The notes: generated by a model not told the origin, from the letters alone. A DNA stretch of 54,934 nt from JBJGXI01 sp045635475 (GCF_045635475.1 NZ_JBJGXI010000037.1:1-54934), one strand, 5' to 3'; counted from the first letter of the stretch, positions 44,463 through 52,603 are shown. Program-made: numbers and translations.

Positions 44463-44848
44463 AATTAAGAGTAGAAAATGGTTTATTAATTGCAAAAGTG
44501 GACCTAGAGTATCAAGAGAAAAAAATAACTTTGAATAATGTAATAGTAGATACAGGTTGTTCTGATAGTATTTTTGACACGGACCTACTTGCTGAAATAG
44601 GACTTTTTGTTGACTATGTAAACGGCATGCCAACTACAATGTATGGTATAGGGGGAAAAGGTGAAGTATGTAATCAACAAATAGTTAATGGTCTCTCTAT
44701 AGGTGGCAGAGTATTGAATCAGTTTCCACTTCAATTAGGCATTACAAAAGATTTGTATGGCTTCGATGGTTTTATAGGTCTAGACTTTATGCTTGAAACG
44801 AAAATGAACATTGATTTTTCCTTTTTAGGAGTAAGTTATAAGGATTAA
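44459..44848 (+). CDS. Retropepsin-like aspartyl protease
   Basis: 129 residues. The catalytic motif Asp31-Thr-Gly-Cys-Ser (IVDTGCS) begins an aspartic-protease half-fold, and the later GFIGLDFM stretch matches the second conserved hydrophobic-glycine motif of retroviral-type proteases. One such domain would need to dimerise to make the active site. No signal peptide. Coupled by a 4-nt overlap with the upstream small gene; a terminator follows. Confidence 0.75.
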   Translation: MKLRVENGLLIAKVDLEYQEKKITLNNVIVDTGCSDSIFDTDLLAEIGLFVDYVNGMPTTMYGIGGKGEVCNQQIVNGLSIGGRVLNQFPLQLGITKDLYGFDGFIGLDFMLETKMNIDFSFLGVSYKD

Positions 44849-44861
44849 ATAAATATTAGCT

Positions 44862-44887
44862 AACCGCCACTTTGACGGTTTTTTTTT
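44862..44887 (+). terminator. Terminator of the retropepsin cassette
   Basis: AACCG/CGGTT stem with a GAC-containing loop and nine T residues. Confidence 0.8.
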
Positions 44888-44903
44888 ATATAAAGGTTTA
44901 TTG

Positions 44904-44937
44904 CTTGTTCCATTAACGGGGGCTTATGTTGAACAAG
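44904..44937. repeat. Short hairpin repeat with TTAACGGG core
   Basis: CTTGTTC/GAACAAG arms (44904-44910, 44931-44937) around ATTAACGGGGGCTTATGTT. The core is echoed at 40058-40077 (immediately before the intron) and at 44091-44114 (TAACGGGTGCAAAAGTTGAGCAAG). Confidence 0.45.
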
Positions 44938-44990
44938 GAGTTGTCGAATGCAACAGCTCTTATTGTGTTAAAACAACAGGACAATGGAAG

Positions 44991-45407
44991 ATGGGGGAAT
45001 TTATTGTGCTTTGGATTAAATTAGGTTTAATGATCTTAATAAGTTCTATCATTATTTCGATAGTTAAGCTTATTTTGAGGAAGGTTTTTAAAATAGAAAA
45101 AGTAAAAAAAGCGTTCTTTTCCGATAATTATATAAATGATTTACACAGAAAAATCGACAAAAAGGTAAGGAATATTTCTGCAATAACGCTAGGTATACTT
45201 ATTTTTATTCAATTTTCCTATTATGAAGATTTGATCTACTTATTTCCAATTGGAGCAATCCTTTATACAGCATTGATTTATTCGGTAACGGTGTTTATTG
45301 AGTGGAAATATAGTGCATATCCGAAACAGGCAATTTTAACCATAACAGAGATCTTTCTTGTATCATTAGCAATCATACTTGTGTTTCAGTTCGAATTGCT
45401 TGATTAA
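44991..45407 (+). CDS. DUF4181-type membrane protein
   Basis: 138 residues with four hydrophobic spans and the motif LRKVFKIEK...NDLHRKIDKKVR that I recall from DUF4181 proteins of bacilli; EWKYSAYPKQAI is also typical. Function unknown. The frame extends to 44901 but that part runs over the hairpin repeat and contains no hydrophobic segment, so I start at 44991. The ribosome site is weak (AGGACA, 13 nt away), which leaves the start uncertain. Confidence 0.65.
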   Translation: MGEFIVLWIKLGLMILISSIIISIVKLILRKVFKIEKVKKAFFSDNYINDLHRKIDKKVRNISAITLGILIFIQFSYYEDLIYLFPIGAILYTALIYSVTVFIEWKYSAYPKQAILTITEIFLVSLAIILVFQFELLD

Positions 45408-45645
45408 AACAAGAAGGAATTCTTGGAGGTTCTTCACACGCCTGTCATGTCGCTTCAAAGCCCCTCTGTGGTGCCACACGATCGGAATTTTCCATAACGT
45501 CGGTTGAGCATTCACTCACACGTTGGAGTTTACATATAATCCGATAAAGCAAATTTCAGTACAAATTTTCAAAACCCTCTTGCAACTAATTTCCAATTCG
45601 GTTATGATATCCTATATACCTCATAATTCTAGGTAGGTGAAAAAC

Positions 45646-45978
45646 ATGTTTGATCGTGAGCTTGTAAAAGGAAGTACATCACTGCTTGTCCTGCAGCTTC
45701 TTAATGATAGAGATATGTATGGCTATGAGTTAGTGAAGGAAATGGATAAACGTAGCAATCATAATTTCCAAGTCAAAGAAGGCACCTTGTATCCGGCGCT
45801 TCATAAACTGGAGAAGCAGGAATACATCGAGTTTTATTGGCAACAGCAGGAAAAAGGACCAGCGCGTAAATATTATCGGATTACGGACGAAGGTAAGAAG
45901 ATACTTGGTGAAAAGACGAGCGAATGGCATCGTTATGTGCAGGTGATGAACAATTTAATCGGTAGGAGCGAGTCATGA
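45646..45978 (+). CDS. PadR-family transcriptional regulator
   Basis: 110 residues with the PadR winged helix: SLLVLQLLNDRDMYGYELVKEM, KEGTLYPALHKLE and RKYYRITDEGKKIL are characteristic. It probably represses its own operon in response to a ligand or envelope signal. Start at 45646 follows AGGTAGGTG. It overlaps the next gene by 4 nt, a common pairing of PadR with an HAAS/DUF1700-type membrane protein. Confidence 0.87.
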   Translation: MFDRELVKGSTSLLVLQLLNDRDMYGYELVKEMDKRSNHNFQVKEGTLYPALHKLEKQEYIEFYWQQQEKGPARKYYRITDEGKKILGEKTSEWHRYVQVMNNLIGRSES

Positions 45979-46610
45979 GCTTAGCCGAAAATCGATTTCT
46001 TGAAGAGCTGGATCAAGAACTTGGCAACTATCCAAACAAACAAGAAATATTATCGGATTATCAATTACACATATATGAAATTACACAAGAACAACTATTG
46101 TCAGATGACCACGAGCAGTATATAGCTTTTCAACAGCGTCTTGGATCTCCGTCTGATATAGCGAAACTGTGGAAGCAAGAAGCAAATGTAACACCTGGAA
46201 AAATGCAAACTTTATTCGTTGCTTTTAATATTTGCTTATTCGCGGGCGGCGGATTACTAACATGGGCATACCATGCATTGCATTGGAGCTGGCTAGTATT
46301 CCTGTGGCGTAACTTAACAAGAATTCCATCGATTATAATTTTAGTTTATTTTGTATTTTGGGGATTGCTCGGGTATGAAATTGGAAAAGAATTTGGGCCA
46401 AGAGGCAAAAAAATCCTGCGCAATACATTTATCATCTGTGTCGTACCAAATTTAATACTTATGTACTTAATTGTTTTTCGGCTCATTCCATATGAATGGT
46501 TTCAGCCATTACTTAGTTTTCCTTTCATTATTTCTTGTATCGGATTCACGGTCTTATTGTATCCAGTAAGCTGGATTGGATATCGTTGGGGAAGAAGAGA
46601 TTCTGTCTAA
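45975..46610 (+). CDS. HAAS/DUF1700-like membrane protein
   Basis: 211 residues. The N-terminal 70 residues (ENRFLEELDQELGNYPNKQEILSDYQLHI, in parts) fit the HAAS domain found next to PadR regulators. Four hydrophobic spans follow from about residue 80. The pair may form an envelope-stress or metabolite-responding unit; the mechanism is not known. Overlaps padR by 4 nt. Confidence 0.7.
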   Translation: MSLAENRFLEELDQELGNYPNKQEILSDYQLHIYEITQEQLLSDDHEQYIAFQQRLGSPSDIAKLWKQEANVTPGKMQTLFVAFNICLFAGGGLLTWAYHALHWSWLVFLWRNLTRIPSIIILVYFVFWGLLGYEIGKEFGPRGKKILRNTFIICVVPNLILMYLIVFRLIPYEWFQPLLSFPFIISCIGFTVLLYPVSWIGYRWGRRDSV

Positions 46611-46702
46611 TTATGGTGTTGTAAAATAATCACAGCACCATAATTACGTCTATTTTTTTACATCTATACCTAGATAAACATTGTATATAGATTTACATAA
46701 CT

Positions 46703-46785
46703 TAGTTGATTTCGTAATACTGATTTTTTAAGTGATTCACATTCGCTTATAGCTCTAGAGGGTATTTATGAAATTGACTCAACTA
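46703..46785. repeat. Small inverted-repeat element (copy F)
   Basis: TAGTTGATTTCGTAATA (46703-46719) and TATTTATGAAATTGACTCAACTA (46763-46785) are inverted relatives; the right end is almost identical to that at 19704-19720. Lies between the HAAS gene and the DUF4173 gene. Confidence 0.5.
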
Positions 46786-46800
46786 TAAGGAGGCATTTTA

Positions 46801-48261
46801 ATGGATTTGCGAATAGAGAAACATGACTGGGGATTTATGTTTGTTTGTATTGGATTAGCAATTGTTGCTGAATTAAGTTTTTTACATGGGCAAATAGGTG
46901 TATCGTATTTGGTTTTTATAACTTGTTTTTATGCTGTTTTTTTTATTAGGTTTCGTAATGTAGCATTTACGAATCGTCGAATTGGTCTATTATTAACGCT
47001 TTGTATATGGATGCTTGCCGCGAGTTATTTACTATATGATCGGATGCCATTTTATTTACTTAACATTTTTGTGATTCCGGGCTTTATATTTTTTCACATT
47101 GTTTTAGTTACAGCACCAAAGCAGATCAGGTGGAGCAGCCTGACATTTGTTACGACATTATTTGAAAAGATTGGCGTCGGTGTCGCCTATGATTTTAAGT
47201 TTTTTACTAAAGGGTTTCGAAAATTATTTAAAAACATGGAAGATCAAACGGCTTCACAACTGAAGCGAGTATTGATTGGTTTACTAATAGGGATCCCGTT
47301 ATTATTGTTTGTGACTGGATTACTCATGTCAGCGGATGCAGTTTTTGAAAATATAATTGGAAGTATTCCGCGATTTATTGTCCAGCTTAATATGCAGGAG
47401 CAAGTGTTCAGAACGATAGCTGTTATTATTTATTTCTTGGTTATATTCGGTATCTTACAAGTATTAATCCATTATCGGTCCAAACAAGAAACACAAGTGG
47501 TAGAGTCAACGAATAATTTGCGTTTTGACAGTGTGATTGTGATGACAATCTTGGGTCTGTTAACTAGTGTCTATCTGTTGTTTACCGCCATTCAATTCAC
47601 GTATTTTTTTGGTGGCCTTAAGGACGGTTTAACCTATGCAGAATATGCGCGTAAAGGCTTCAGTGAGCTGGTAGTTGTTACGTTGGTGAACTGGACGATC
47701 TTAATTAGTTGTCTCAAGTTTGTTAAAAAAGATAGTATAGCACTAAAGGTAATTTACTCCTTAATCATCGTATTTAGTGGCGTGATGCTCGCTTCCGCAT
47801 ACCAGCGCTTAAGTTTATACGAATCGGCGTATGGTTTTACATTAGACCGAATTTTCGCCCATGCTTTCATGATCTTTTTGTTTATTATTTTTGCTTACAC
47901 ACTCATTCGTGTATGGTTAGTGCATTTGTCCTTGCTTCACTTCTATTTAATAACAGGTTTCCTTTTTTATACGGCTCTCAATATTATGCCATTGGAACAG
48001 ATGATTGTTGATAATAACTTAGAACGATATGAAAACACTGGAAAGATTGACATTTTCTATTTGCAAGGACTTGGAGCTACGGGTATAGAAGGGTTGGTAA
48101 ACTTATATGAGAGAGATCCTGACTATCCTGAACTAAGCAACTTGCTCAGCTATGAGAAACAAGAACTGGCAAGGCAGCAAAATGAAAATTGGCAATCCTA
48201 CAATCTTGCTGAACAATCCATGCGTGAGCGATTGGCTGATATCAAAGTGAGTGGAGAATAA
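46801..48261 (+). CDS. DUF4173-type multi-span membrane protein
   Basis: 486 residues with about eleven hydrophobic spans and a C-terminal soluble tail of about 90 residues. The YAEYARKGFSELVVV stretch near residue 280 is a hallmark of DUF4173 proteins. Function unknown; permease-like. Start at 46801 with AAGGAGG. The following two or three genes lie close together on the same strand, so an operon is likely. Confidence 0.75.
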   Translation: MDLRIEKHDWGFMFVCIGLAIVAELSFLHGQIGVSYLVFITCFYAVFFIRFRNVAFTNRRIGLLLTLCIWMLAASYLLYDRMPFYLLNIFVIPGFIFFHIVLVTAPKQIRWSSLTFVTTLFEKIGVGVAYDFKFFTKGFRKLFKNMEDQTASQLKRVLIGLLIGIPLLLFVTGLLMSADAVFENIIGSIPRFIVQLNMQEQVFRTIAVIIYFLVIFGILQVLIHYRSKQETQVVESTNNLRFDSVIVMTILGLLTSVYLLFTAIQFTYFFGGLKDGLTYAEYARKGFSELVVVTLVNWTILISCLKFVKKDSIALKVIYSLIIVFSGVMLASAYQRLSLYESAYGFTLDRIFAHAFMIFLFIIFAYTLIRVWLVHLSLLHFYLITGFLFYTALNIMPLEQMIVDNNLERYENTGKIDIFYLQGLGATGIEGLVNLYERDPDYPELSNLLSYEKQELARQQNENWQSYNLAEQSMRERLADIKVSGE

Positions 48262-48265
48262 TTGT

Positions 48266-48673
48266 ATGCATGAGGATAAGCAAATTGAATTAGAAATTAA
48301 AAATACCAAACGTAAGGTGCTCCGTTTTTTCGGAATAATGACCTTACTGGTTGTTGAAGCAATTACTTATGGCGTTTACTGGCTATTTTTTGATATGGAT
48401 CGACTTCCAGAAGGAGAGTTTCTTACAGAAGAAACTTCTCCAAATGGCGACTATACGCTTAAGGCTTATGTCGTTAACGGAGGCGCTACTACTGCCTATT
48501 CTGTTCGCGCGGAGTTAGTATTCCATAACAAAGATTCTAAAACGAAAAATGTGTATTGGAATTATCGTGAAGAAGCAGCAATTATTAAATGGAAAGACGA
48601 AGATACAGTATTCATAAATGGACATGAATTAGATGTACCAAATGAAAAATATGATTTTAGAAGATCGAGTTAG
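48266..48673 (+). CDS. DUF5412-like membrane-anchored protein
   Basis: 135 residues. One membrane span near residues 22-42, then an extracytoplasmic domain with SPNGDYTLKAYVVNGGATTAY, YWNYREEAAIIKW and INGHELDVP, which I recall from DUF5412 proteins of bacilli. Function unknown. ATG 48266 follows GGAG by 10 nt; the in-frame GTG at 48251 would overlap the upstream gene. The stop TAG forms part of the next ribosome site. Confidence 0.7.
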   Translation: MHEDKQIELEIKNTKRKVLRFFGIMTLLVVEAITYGVYWLFFDMDRLPEGEFLTEETSPNGDYTLKAYVVNGGATTAYSVRAELVFHNKDSKTKNVYWNYREEAAIIKWKDEDTVFINGHELDVPNEKYDFRRSS

Positions 48674-48685
48674 GAGGCAGTTCCT

Positions 48686-48925
48686 ATCACAAAAAATAAG
48701 TGGTTATATTTATCGATCCTACTACTATTGAGTCCCTTTGGATTGTATTGGTTTGTTCATGGTAGCGATGAACGGAATTCGTGGATTGTTAATGGACCCT
48801 TTCCATTTAGCCATATGGCAAGTGGCCCTTTTCAAATTTTTATTGATCAACTACTTGTTCTTAGTGGGATTGGTTGCTTGAGTTATTATTTTTACCTTAT
48901 TTATATGAACAAAAACAGAAAATGA
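48686..48925 (+). CDS. Small membrane protein with apparent ATC start
   Basis: 79-residue product if translation begins at ATC 48686: the next codons read TKNKWLYLSILLLLSPFG, a normal N-terminal membrane segment, and a strong AGGAGG (48672-48677) sits exactly 8 nt before it. No ATG, GTG or TTG is available until TTG 48728, which has no ribosome site and would cut the hydrophobic segment. So either a rare non-AUG start, a mutated start codon (ATG to ATC) or a sequencing error. A second span lies near the C-terminus. Family unknown. Confidence 0.6.
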   Translation: MTKNKWLYLSILLLLSPFGLYWFVHGSDERNSWIVNGPFPFSHMASGPFQIFIDQLLVLSGIGCLSYYFYLIYMNKNRK

Positions 48926-48944
48926 ATATTGTAAAAGACGGGAG

Positions 48945-49667
48945 ATGATTCCTATTATTTTCTTTGATATTGATGCGACGTTAATGGATCATGAGACAGC
49001 CGAACATAGAGGTGCACTAGCATTTTATCGTTTCTATAAAAATGAGATCCCTTGTCAGGAAGCGGCATTTATCCAGCAATGGAAAAGCTCGTCAAAAAGA
49101 TATTTTAATGCTTATTTGGCAAATGAATTATCATTTCAAGAACAGCGCAGGTTGAGAATCAAGGAAATGTTCGGAGTTGAATTAATGGATAAGCAAGCGG
49201 ATCAGTTATTTGAAAACTATCTTGCGCATTATCAATCAAATTGGCAGCTATTTGATGATGTTATTCCTTGTCTAGATTCACTTAACAAACAAGGGTATCT
49301 ATTAGGAATAGTGACAAACGGCGATGACAAGCAACAAAAACAAAAATTACAAAAACTCGGTGTTCTACATTATTTTTCAATGCATGTTACCTCGAGCCAA
49401 GTAGGTTGTGCAAAACCAAATCCAAGTATATTCAGAGAAGCATGTGCTTTGGCACAAGTAAAGAGTACAGATTGCTATTATGTTGGTGATCAGCTTTTAG
49501 GAGATGTTATTTCTAGTATAAAAGCTGGTATGCACGGTGTTTGGTTGAATAGACAAAAGCAGCTTGTACCGCGTAAAGTAAGAGCCATCCAGAGTTTGAA
49601 AGATTTAGAGCAAGTGATAAGTAGTCAGTCTAAGGATTTGGAAATTAAATCTTATAAGTTAGTATAA
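48945..49667 (+). CDS. HAD-superfamily hydrolase (YjjG-like)
   Basis: 240 residues. Motif I FFDIDATLMD has nucleophile Asp8 and acid/base Asp10; motif II is GIVTNGDDK; Lys in GCAKPNPS is motif III and YYVGDQLLGDV motif IV. The cap domain is the long helical type, as in pyrimidine nucleotidase YjjG. Probably a phosphatase on nucleotides or sugars. The ribosome site GGGAG is very close to the ATG, so the start may be slightly different. Confidence 0.82.
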   Translation: MIPIIFFDIDATLMDHETAEHRGALAFYRFYKNEIPCQEAAFIQQWKSSSKRYFNAYLANELSFQEQRRLRIKEMFGVELMDKQADQLFENYLAHYQSNWQLFDDVIPCLDSLNKQGYLLGIVTNGDDKQQKQKLQKLGVLHYFSMHVTSSQVGCAKPNPSIFREACALAQVKSTDCYYVGDQLLGDVISSIKAGMHGVWLNRQKQLVPRKVRAIQSLKDLEQVISSQSKDLEIKSYKLV

Positions 49668-49676
49668 AGATAAAGT

Positions 49677-49738
49677 TAATCAATTTTGGAAATCTGTTGT
49701 TTGAAAAGAGTGCGTAAGATAATTCTGAAATTGACTAA
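49677..49738. repeat. Possible short inverted-repeat element (copy G)
   Basis: TTAATCAATTTTGGAAAT (49677-49694) and TAATTCTGAAATTGACTAA (49720-49738) are imperfect inverted relatives with the TCAATTT core of the elements at 19608, 24368 and 46703. Interior only about 25 nt. Confidence 0.35.
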
Positions 49739-49751
49739 GGTAGGAGTTTTT

Positions 49752-50198
49752 ATGAAGTTTTTTACCAAATTAAATGCTGTTGCCGCTTTATACGCTTTTG
49801 TATTATGTATGGCAACGGAGCTAATGCTTAATGTTTATCGAATAAGTAGAAAAATGGATTGGGAAGTTACATTAGTTACAAATAGTCTGTGGTTCGTATA
49901 TTTGATTGGTTTCATCCTTTGTACCATACTATTAATTTTACTAACTATCAAATGGTTAAAGGCTCGAATCGCTCTACTTTGGTGTGTGGTTTTGTGGTTT
50001 CCTTACTACGTTTTATTCATTTTCATTTTCACGTACATTCTCCCAGTAACGAATCCGGGAGATGACCCAGGTCCAGGAGCAGGAATTATTCTTTTAGGCA
50101 TGTTAGTGGCTTATCCGTTTTATATCCTTTGTATCACTTTGATTGGAATAAGCATAGGAAATAGAGAACAGAAAATTTGCCAAATTGAAGAGTCTTAG
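49752..50198 (+). CDS. Four-span membrane protein, unknown
   Basis: 148 residues with four hydrophobic spans and a PVTNPGDDPGPGAGIIL loop between spans three and four. No recognised family. Start at 49752 follows TAGGAG; the frame continues upstream to 49686 but that part overlaps the repeat element. Separated by 11 nt from the acetyltransferase gene, so the two are probably co-transcribed. Confidence 0.6.
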   Translation: MKFFTKLNAVAALYAFVLCMATELMLNVYRISRKMDWEVTLVTNSLWFVYLIGFILCTILLILLTIKWLKARIALLWCVVLWFPYYVLFIFIFTYILPVTNPGDDPGPGAGIILLGMLVAYPFYILCITLIGISIGNREQKICQIEES

Positions 50199-50209
50199 GA
50201 GGATAAAAA

Positions 50210-50650
50210 ATGATAGGGAGACCAACTACACAAGAAGTGGATTATATACTAGCTAATGCACAGTACTCTGCAAATGAAGGAATCCAGCAGTCAGGGCTAA
50301 TAAGTAAACAAAAAGCAGTACAAATGCACGTATCTGTATTAGATTATGGTGGCTATTATCTGGTATACCGAAATAACAATCAAACAATAGCAGGTTGGAT
50401 TCTAATTGGTGAAAGTGGCGACCAATTCACCGAGCAGGTACACGCCTTTATATATGAAATCTATGTGTTGCCGAATTACCGAAAAAAAGGTATCGGAAAG
50501 GTATTATTACAATCAGCTATGGATCTCTGTAAACAGCGTGGCTATCAAGAGATTCGGCTAAATGTATTTGCAAAGAATAGTGCTAAGTTAATATATGAGC
50601 GACTAGGCTTTGAAGATGTTCAAATGTTAATGAATAAAAGATTAGTTTAA
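50210..50650 (+). CDS. GNAT-family N-acetyltransferase
   Basis: 146 residues. The acetyl-CoA-binding motif A is clear in VLPNYRKKGIGKVLL (residues about 86-100, RxxGxG/A type), followed by the NVFAKNSAKLIYERLGFE motif B. Substrate unknown. AGGAGG ribosome site. Confidence 0.87.
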   Translation: MIGRPTTQEVDYILANAQYSANEGIQQSGLISKQKAVQMHVSVLDYGGYYLVYRNNNQTIAGWILIGESGDQFTEQVHAFIYEIYVLPNYRKKGIGKVLLQSAMDLCKQRGYQEIRLNVFAKNSAKLIYERLGFEDVQMLMNKRLV

Positions 50651-50679
50651 ACTGATCATTTGATTTAATGAATTACTGA

Positions 50680-50886
50680 AAGGTATTGTCTCATGCTGAA
50701 ATTGACACAGTGCTGGAGGATTTTTTCAATGAGTTAAGAAGTTCTTTCATATCATCTTACTTACAATAACAATAGACGCAATTGTCGTTCAGATAATGAA
50801 ATTTTAGCACAATTAATTTAGATAAAATTGAAATACCCAAATATCAATATCGCCAAATAGAAGATCTGTTAAAGCAAATGAACTGA
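50680..50886 (+). pseudogene. Possible degraded small gene
   Basis: Three coding-like fragments read HAEIDTVLEDFFNELRSSF (frame of 50680), NNNRRNCRSDNEILAQLI (frame +1, about 50759-50821) and LDKIEIPKYQYRQIEDLLKQ (first frame again, to TGA 50884). They would make a protein of about 70 residues if two frameshifts were undone. No family recognised and no ribosome site in the correct place, so this is tentative. Confidence 0.3.
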
Positions 50887-50896
50887 TTTGCAAAAA

Positions 50897-50925
50897 AAAG
50901 GCCTCTTTAAGGGGCCTTTCCAAAA
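50897..50925 (+). terminator. Terminator-like hairpin
   Basis: AAAGGCCTC/GGGGCCTTT stem with a TTTAA loop, after the degraded gene. Tail is short of T on the plus strand; on the minus strand a T-run follows. Confidence 0.55.
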
Positions 50926-50950
50926 AAATAGCAGTATAAAATTTTTGCAA

Positions 50951-51140
50951 GTTTCTAGCTCCGAGCGCCAGAAACTACACGACTTCAGGAATCGCCCTAC
51001 GATAAGTCATCATTGATTCAGGTTTTATGGAAAGTCGACTAAAAGCGGACTTGTCGCCCGACGTCGACATGCTCCCTATGCGGGGTCATGATTCCTTTAT
51101 CTTAGTCGATTCGCTCCAGTCGCTACGTTTCTAAGCGGCG
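50951..51140. repeat. GC-rich intergenic repeat, second type
   Basis: An island of raised GC with nested inverted repeats: GTTTCT/AGAAAC (50951-50956, 50970-50975), AGGAATC/GATTCCT (50987-50993, 51090-51096) and TCGACTAA/TTAGTCGA (51035-51042, 51102-51109). It resembles, from memory, the TAGCTCC-AGCGCC repeats common in Bacillaceae intergenic DNA and does not match the elements at 4090 or 30661. No ORF. Confidence 0.5.
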
Positions 51141-51162
51141 TACTGCGCTTTTTGTATATCGA

Positions 51163-51381
51163 TTATGCGTTTCCGCTGACAACTTGATCTACAGCATCAG
51201 GATCAATGGAATTAGTTGCGCTTATCCCGCTATTTACACTATGAAAATCTCCTGTATTAAATGAACCTGAGCCGGCAGCTGTTTTTGAAGCACTTTTTGG
51301 TGATAAATAAAAGCTGTCCCCGAAATTGATTACTCCACCGTCAACACTATTTATTTTAATTGGTCCAACAATCGATGGCAT
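51163..51381 (-). CDS. gerPF: Spore germination protein GerPF
   Basis: 72-residue spore-coat protein. N-terminus MPSIVGPIKINSVDGGVINF and the NTGDF and SATNSIDPD stretches are typical of GerPF. GerP proteins help germinants pass through the coat. The frame extends to 51447, but AGAAGGTG is just before 51381 and the family starts MPxIVG. Last gene of the operon. It shares a start motif with GerPA, from which it presumably arose by duplication. Confidence 0.93.
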   Translation of the reverse strand: MPSIVGPIKINSVDGGVINFGDSFYLSPKSASKTAAGSGSFNTGDFHSVNSGISATNSIDPDAVDQVVSGNA

Positions 51382-51415
51382 AGTACTCACACCTTCTTTT
51401 TGCAATTTATTATTA

Positions 51416-51808
51416 TTATATGGTAAAGTTATTGCTTTGTTCGTCATCTAAAAGACGAATGTGCTTTACCCTAGCCTCTGCATCAATTTCGTTAATCCCA
51501 CCAACTTGCATGATTGATGAAGTGGATACCCCGAGAATTGCAACAGATTCCACATTAATTCGGGGTACATGATGAAAGGTTTTCTGAGTCACCGGTAGTG
51601 GAGGTTGTATGTGACGTGCTGCTTGTCGTTGGAAAATAGAATAATCTTCGAATTCATATCCCTCATCGGAAAAGGTAGTATCTTGTTTTTGAACAGCGAT
51701 GGCGTTGGAACGAGGTGTAAAGTAATTTAAATCACCTATTTCACAGCATGAACTAATCGTTACTGAAGTTATCTTCATTGCACCAAGTTGTGCTGTTCGT
51801 TTATTCAT
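51416..51808 (-). CDS. gerPE: Spore germination protein GerPE
   Basis: 130 residues. The N-terminal MNKRTAQLGAMKITSVTISS and the GVSTSSIMQVGGINEIDAEARVKHIRL stretch (in two parts) fit GerPE. Start at 51808, preceded by AAGGA with 7 nt spacing, is preferred over 51841, which would overlap gerPD more. Overlaps gerPD by 8 nt, so coupled. Confidence 0.88.
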   Translation of the reverse strand: MNKRTAQLGAMKITSVTISSCCEIGDLNYFTPRSNAIAVQKQDTTFSDEGYEFEDYSIFQRQAARHIQPPLPVTQKTFHHVPRINVESVAILGVSTSSIMQVGGINEIDAEARVKHIRLLDDEQSNNFTI

Positions 51809-52004
51809 GTTCAGTTCCTTCCATACTTCTAGATTGACCAAGAGGAACTAACGCGCCTACAATATAAGATTCTGGTGGTGTATCAAAAAAAGATGACAAT
51901 TTAATTTGTTCATTATCCCCAATTAAAAAAACCGATGAGGATGATACACCGATAATTTGCACATTTCCGACATTAATGTCCCAGTTGTGTACCTCATAGT
52001 GCAT
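51801..52004 (-). CDS. gerPD: Spore germination protein GerPD
   Basis: 67 residues. The core VGNVQIIGVSSSSVFLIGD plus SSFFDTPPESYIVGALVPL is characteristic of GerPD. A short C-terminal extension beyond the VPL motif overlaps the gerPE start. The gap to gerPC is 2 nt. Expressed in the mother cell late in sporulation (family knowledge). Confidence 0.92.
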   Translation of the reverse strand: MHYEVHNWDINVGNVQIIGVSSSSVFLIGDNEQIKLSSFFDTPPESYIVGALVPLGQSRSMEGTEHE

Positions 52005-52006
52005 AA

Positions 52007-52603
52007 TTAACTATCTCCTTTATTTACATCATTTTGAAAAAACTGACGAAGTGAATGCGAAATCTCTTTTTGAACTTTCTCGATTACATAATTGGAAAGT
52101 TGATGATCATCTTGGAAACGATGATTTTGTTTTCCCTCATTTGTATAATGAGAGATTCTTGATGGAAGTTGTTTTCGAACATCATTTATAATTAAGTTTC
52201 TGTATGAATCATTCATCGGGTAACCATATTCATAAGCGAGTTGTTCCACATATGGAGATCCTTGTTCGGTAACATAAGTATCTAATTGAGAAACAAGTTG
52301 TTGCTCTAGTGGTTGTTGAATTGGTTCAGGTTTGTTGTTTTGTGGTACTTGATTAATGGCCATACTATCAACTTTTTCTAAATCCTCTGGAGTAAGTCCA
52401 ATGTGCAATGTCCCATCTAATCGTTCGATTTTTAACTGATCGAAGTGATATTCTAATTTTTCTATATTAGTATGCTTTTTGTTTGCTGCATTAGTTTCTA
52501 GTAGCGTAATACGTTGCTCTAACTGCTGTATTTTAGTATCCATCTGTTTAATATAGTTTTGTAAATTGGCTATATACGCATACCAATCGTTCGAATAACT
52601 CAT
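52007..52603 (-). CDS. gerPC: Spore germination protein GerPC
   Basis: 198 residues, the only long member of the operon. Residues about 8-45 (YIANLQNYIKQMDTKIQQLEQ and onward) form a coiled coil; a beta-rich domain (LEYHFDQLKIERLDGTLHIGL) follows, then a helical C-terminus. Coat localisation is known for B. subtilis. Start at 52603 after GGGAGAGGGG; B. subtilis GerPC is about 205 residues. Confidence 0.92.
   Translation of the reverse strand: MSYSNDWYAYIANLQNYIKQMDTKIQQLEQRITLLETNAANKKHTNIEKLEYHFDQLKIERLDGTLHIGLTPEDLEKVDSMAINQVPQNNKPEPIQQPLEQQLVSQLDTYVTEQGSPYVEQLAYEYGYPMNDSYRNLIINDVRKQLPSRISHYTNEGKQNHRFQDDHQLSNYVIEKVQKEISHSLRQFFQNDVNKGDS

Noticed and set aside
45408..45645. Gap before padR with mixed GC content
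   Set aside because: I looked for a repeat or riboswitch and found no convincing inverted structure or match to the other families.
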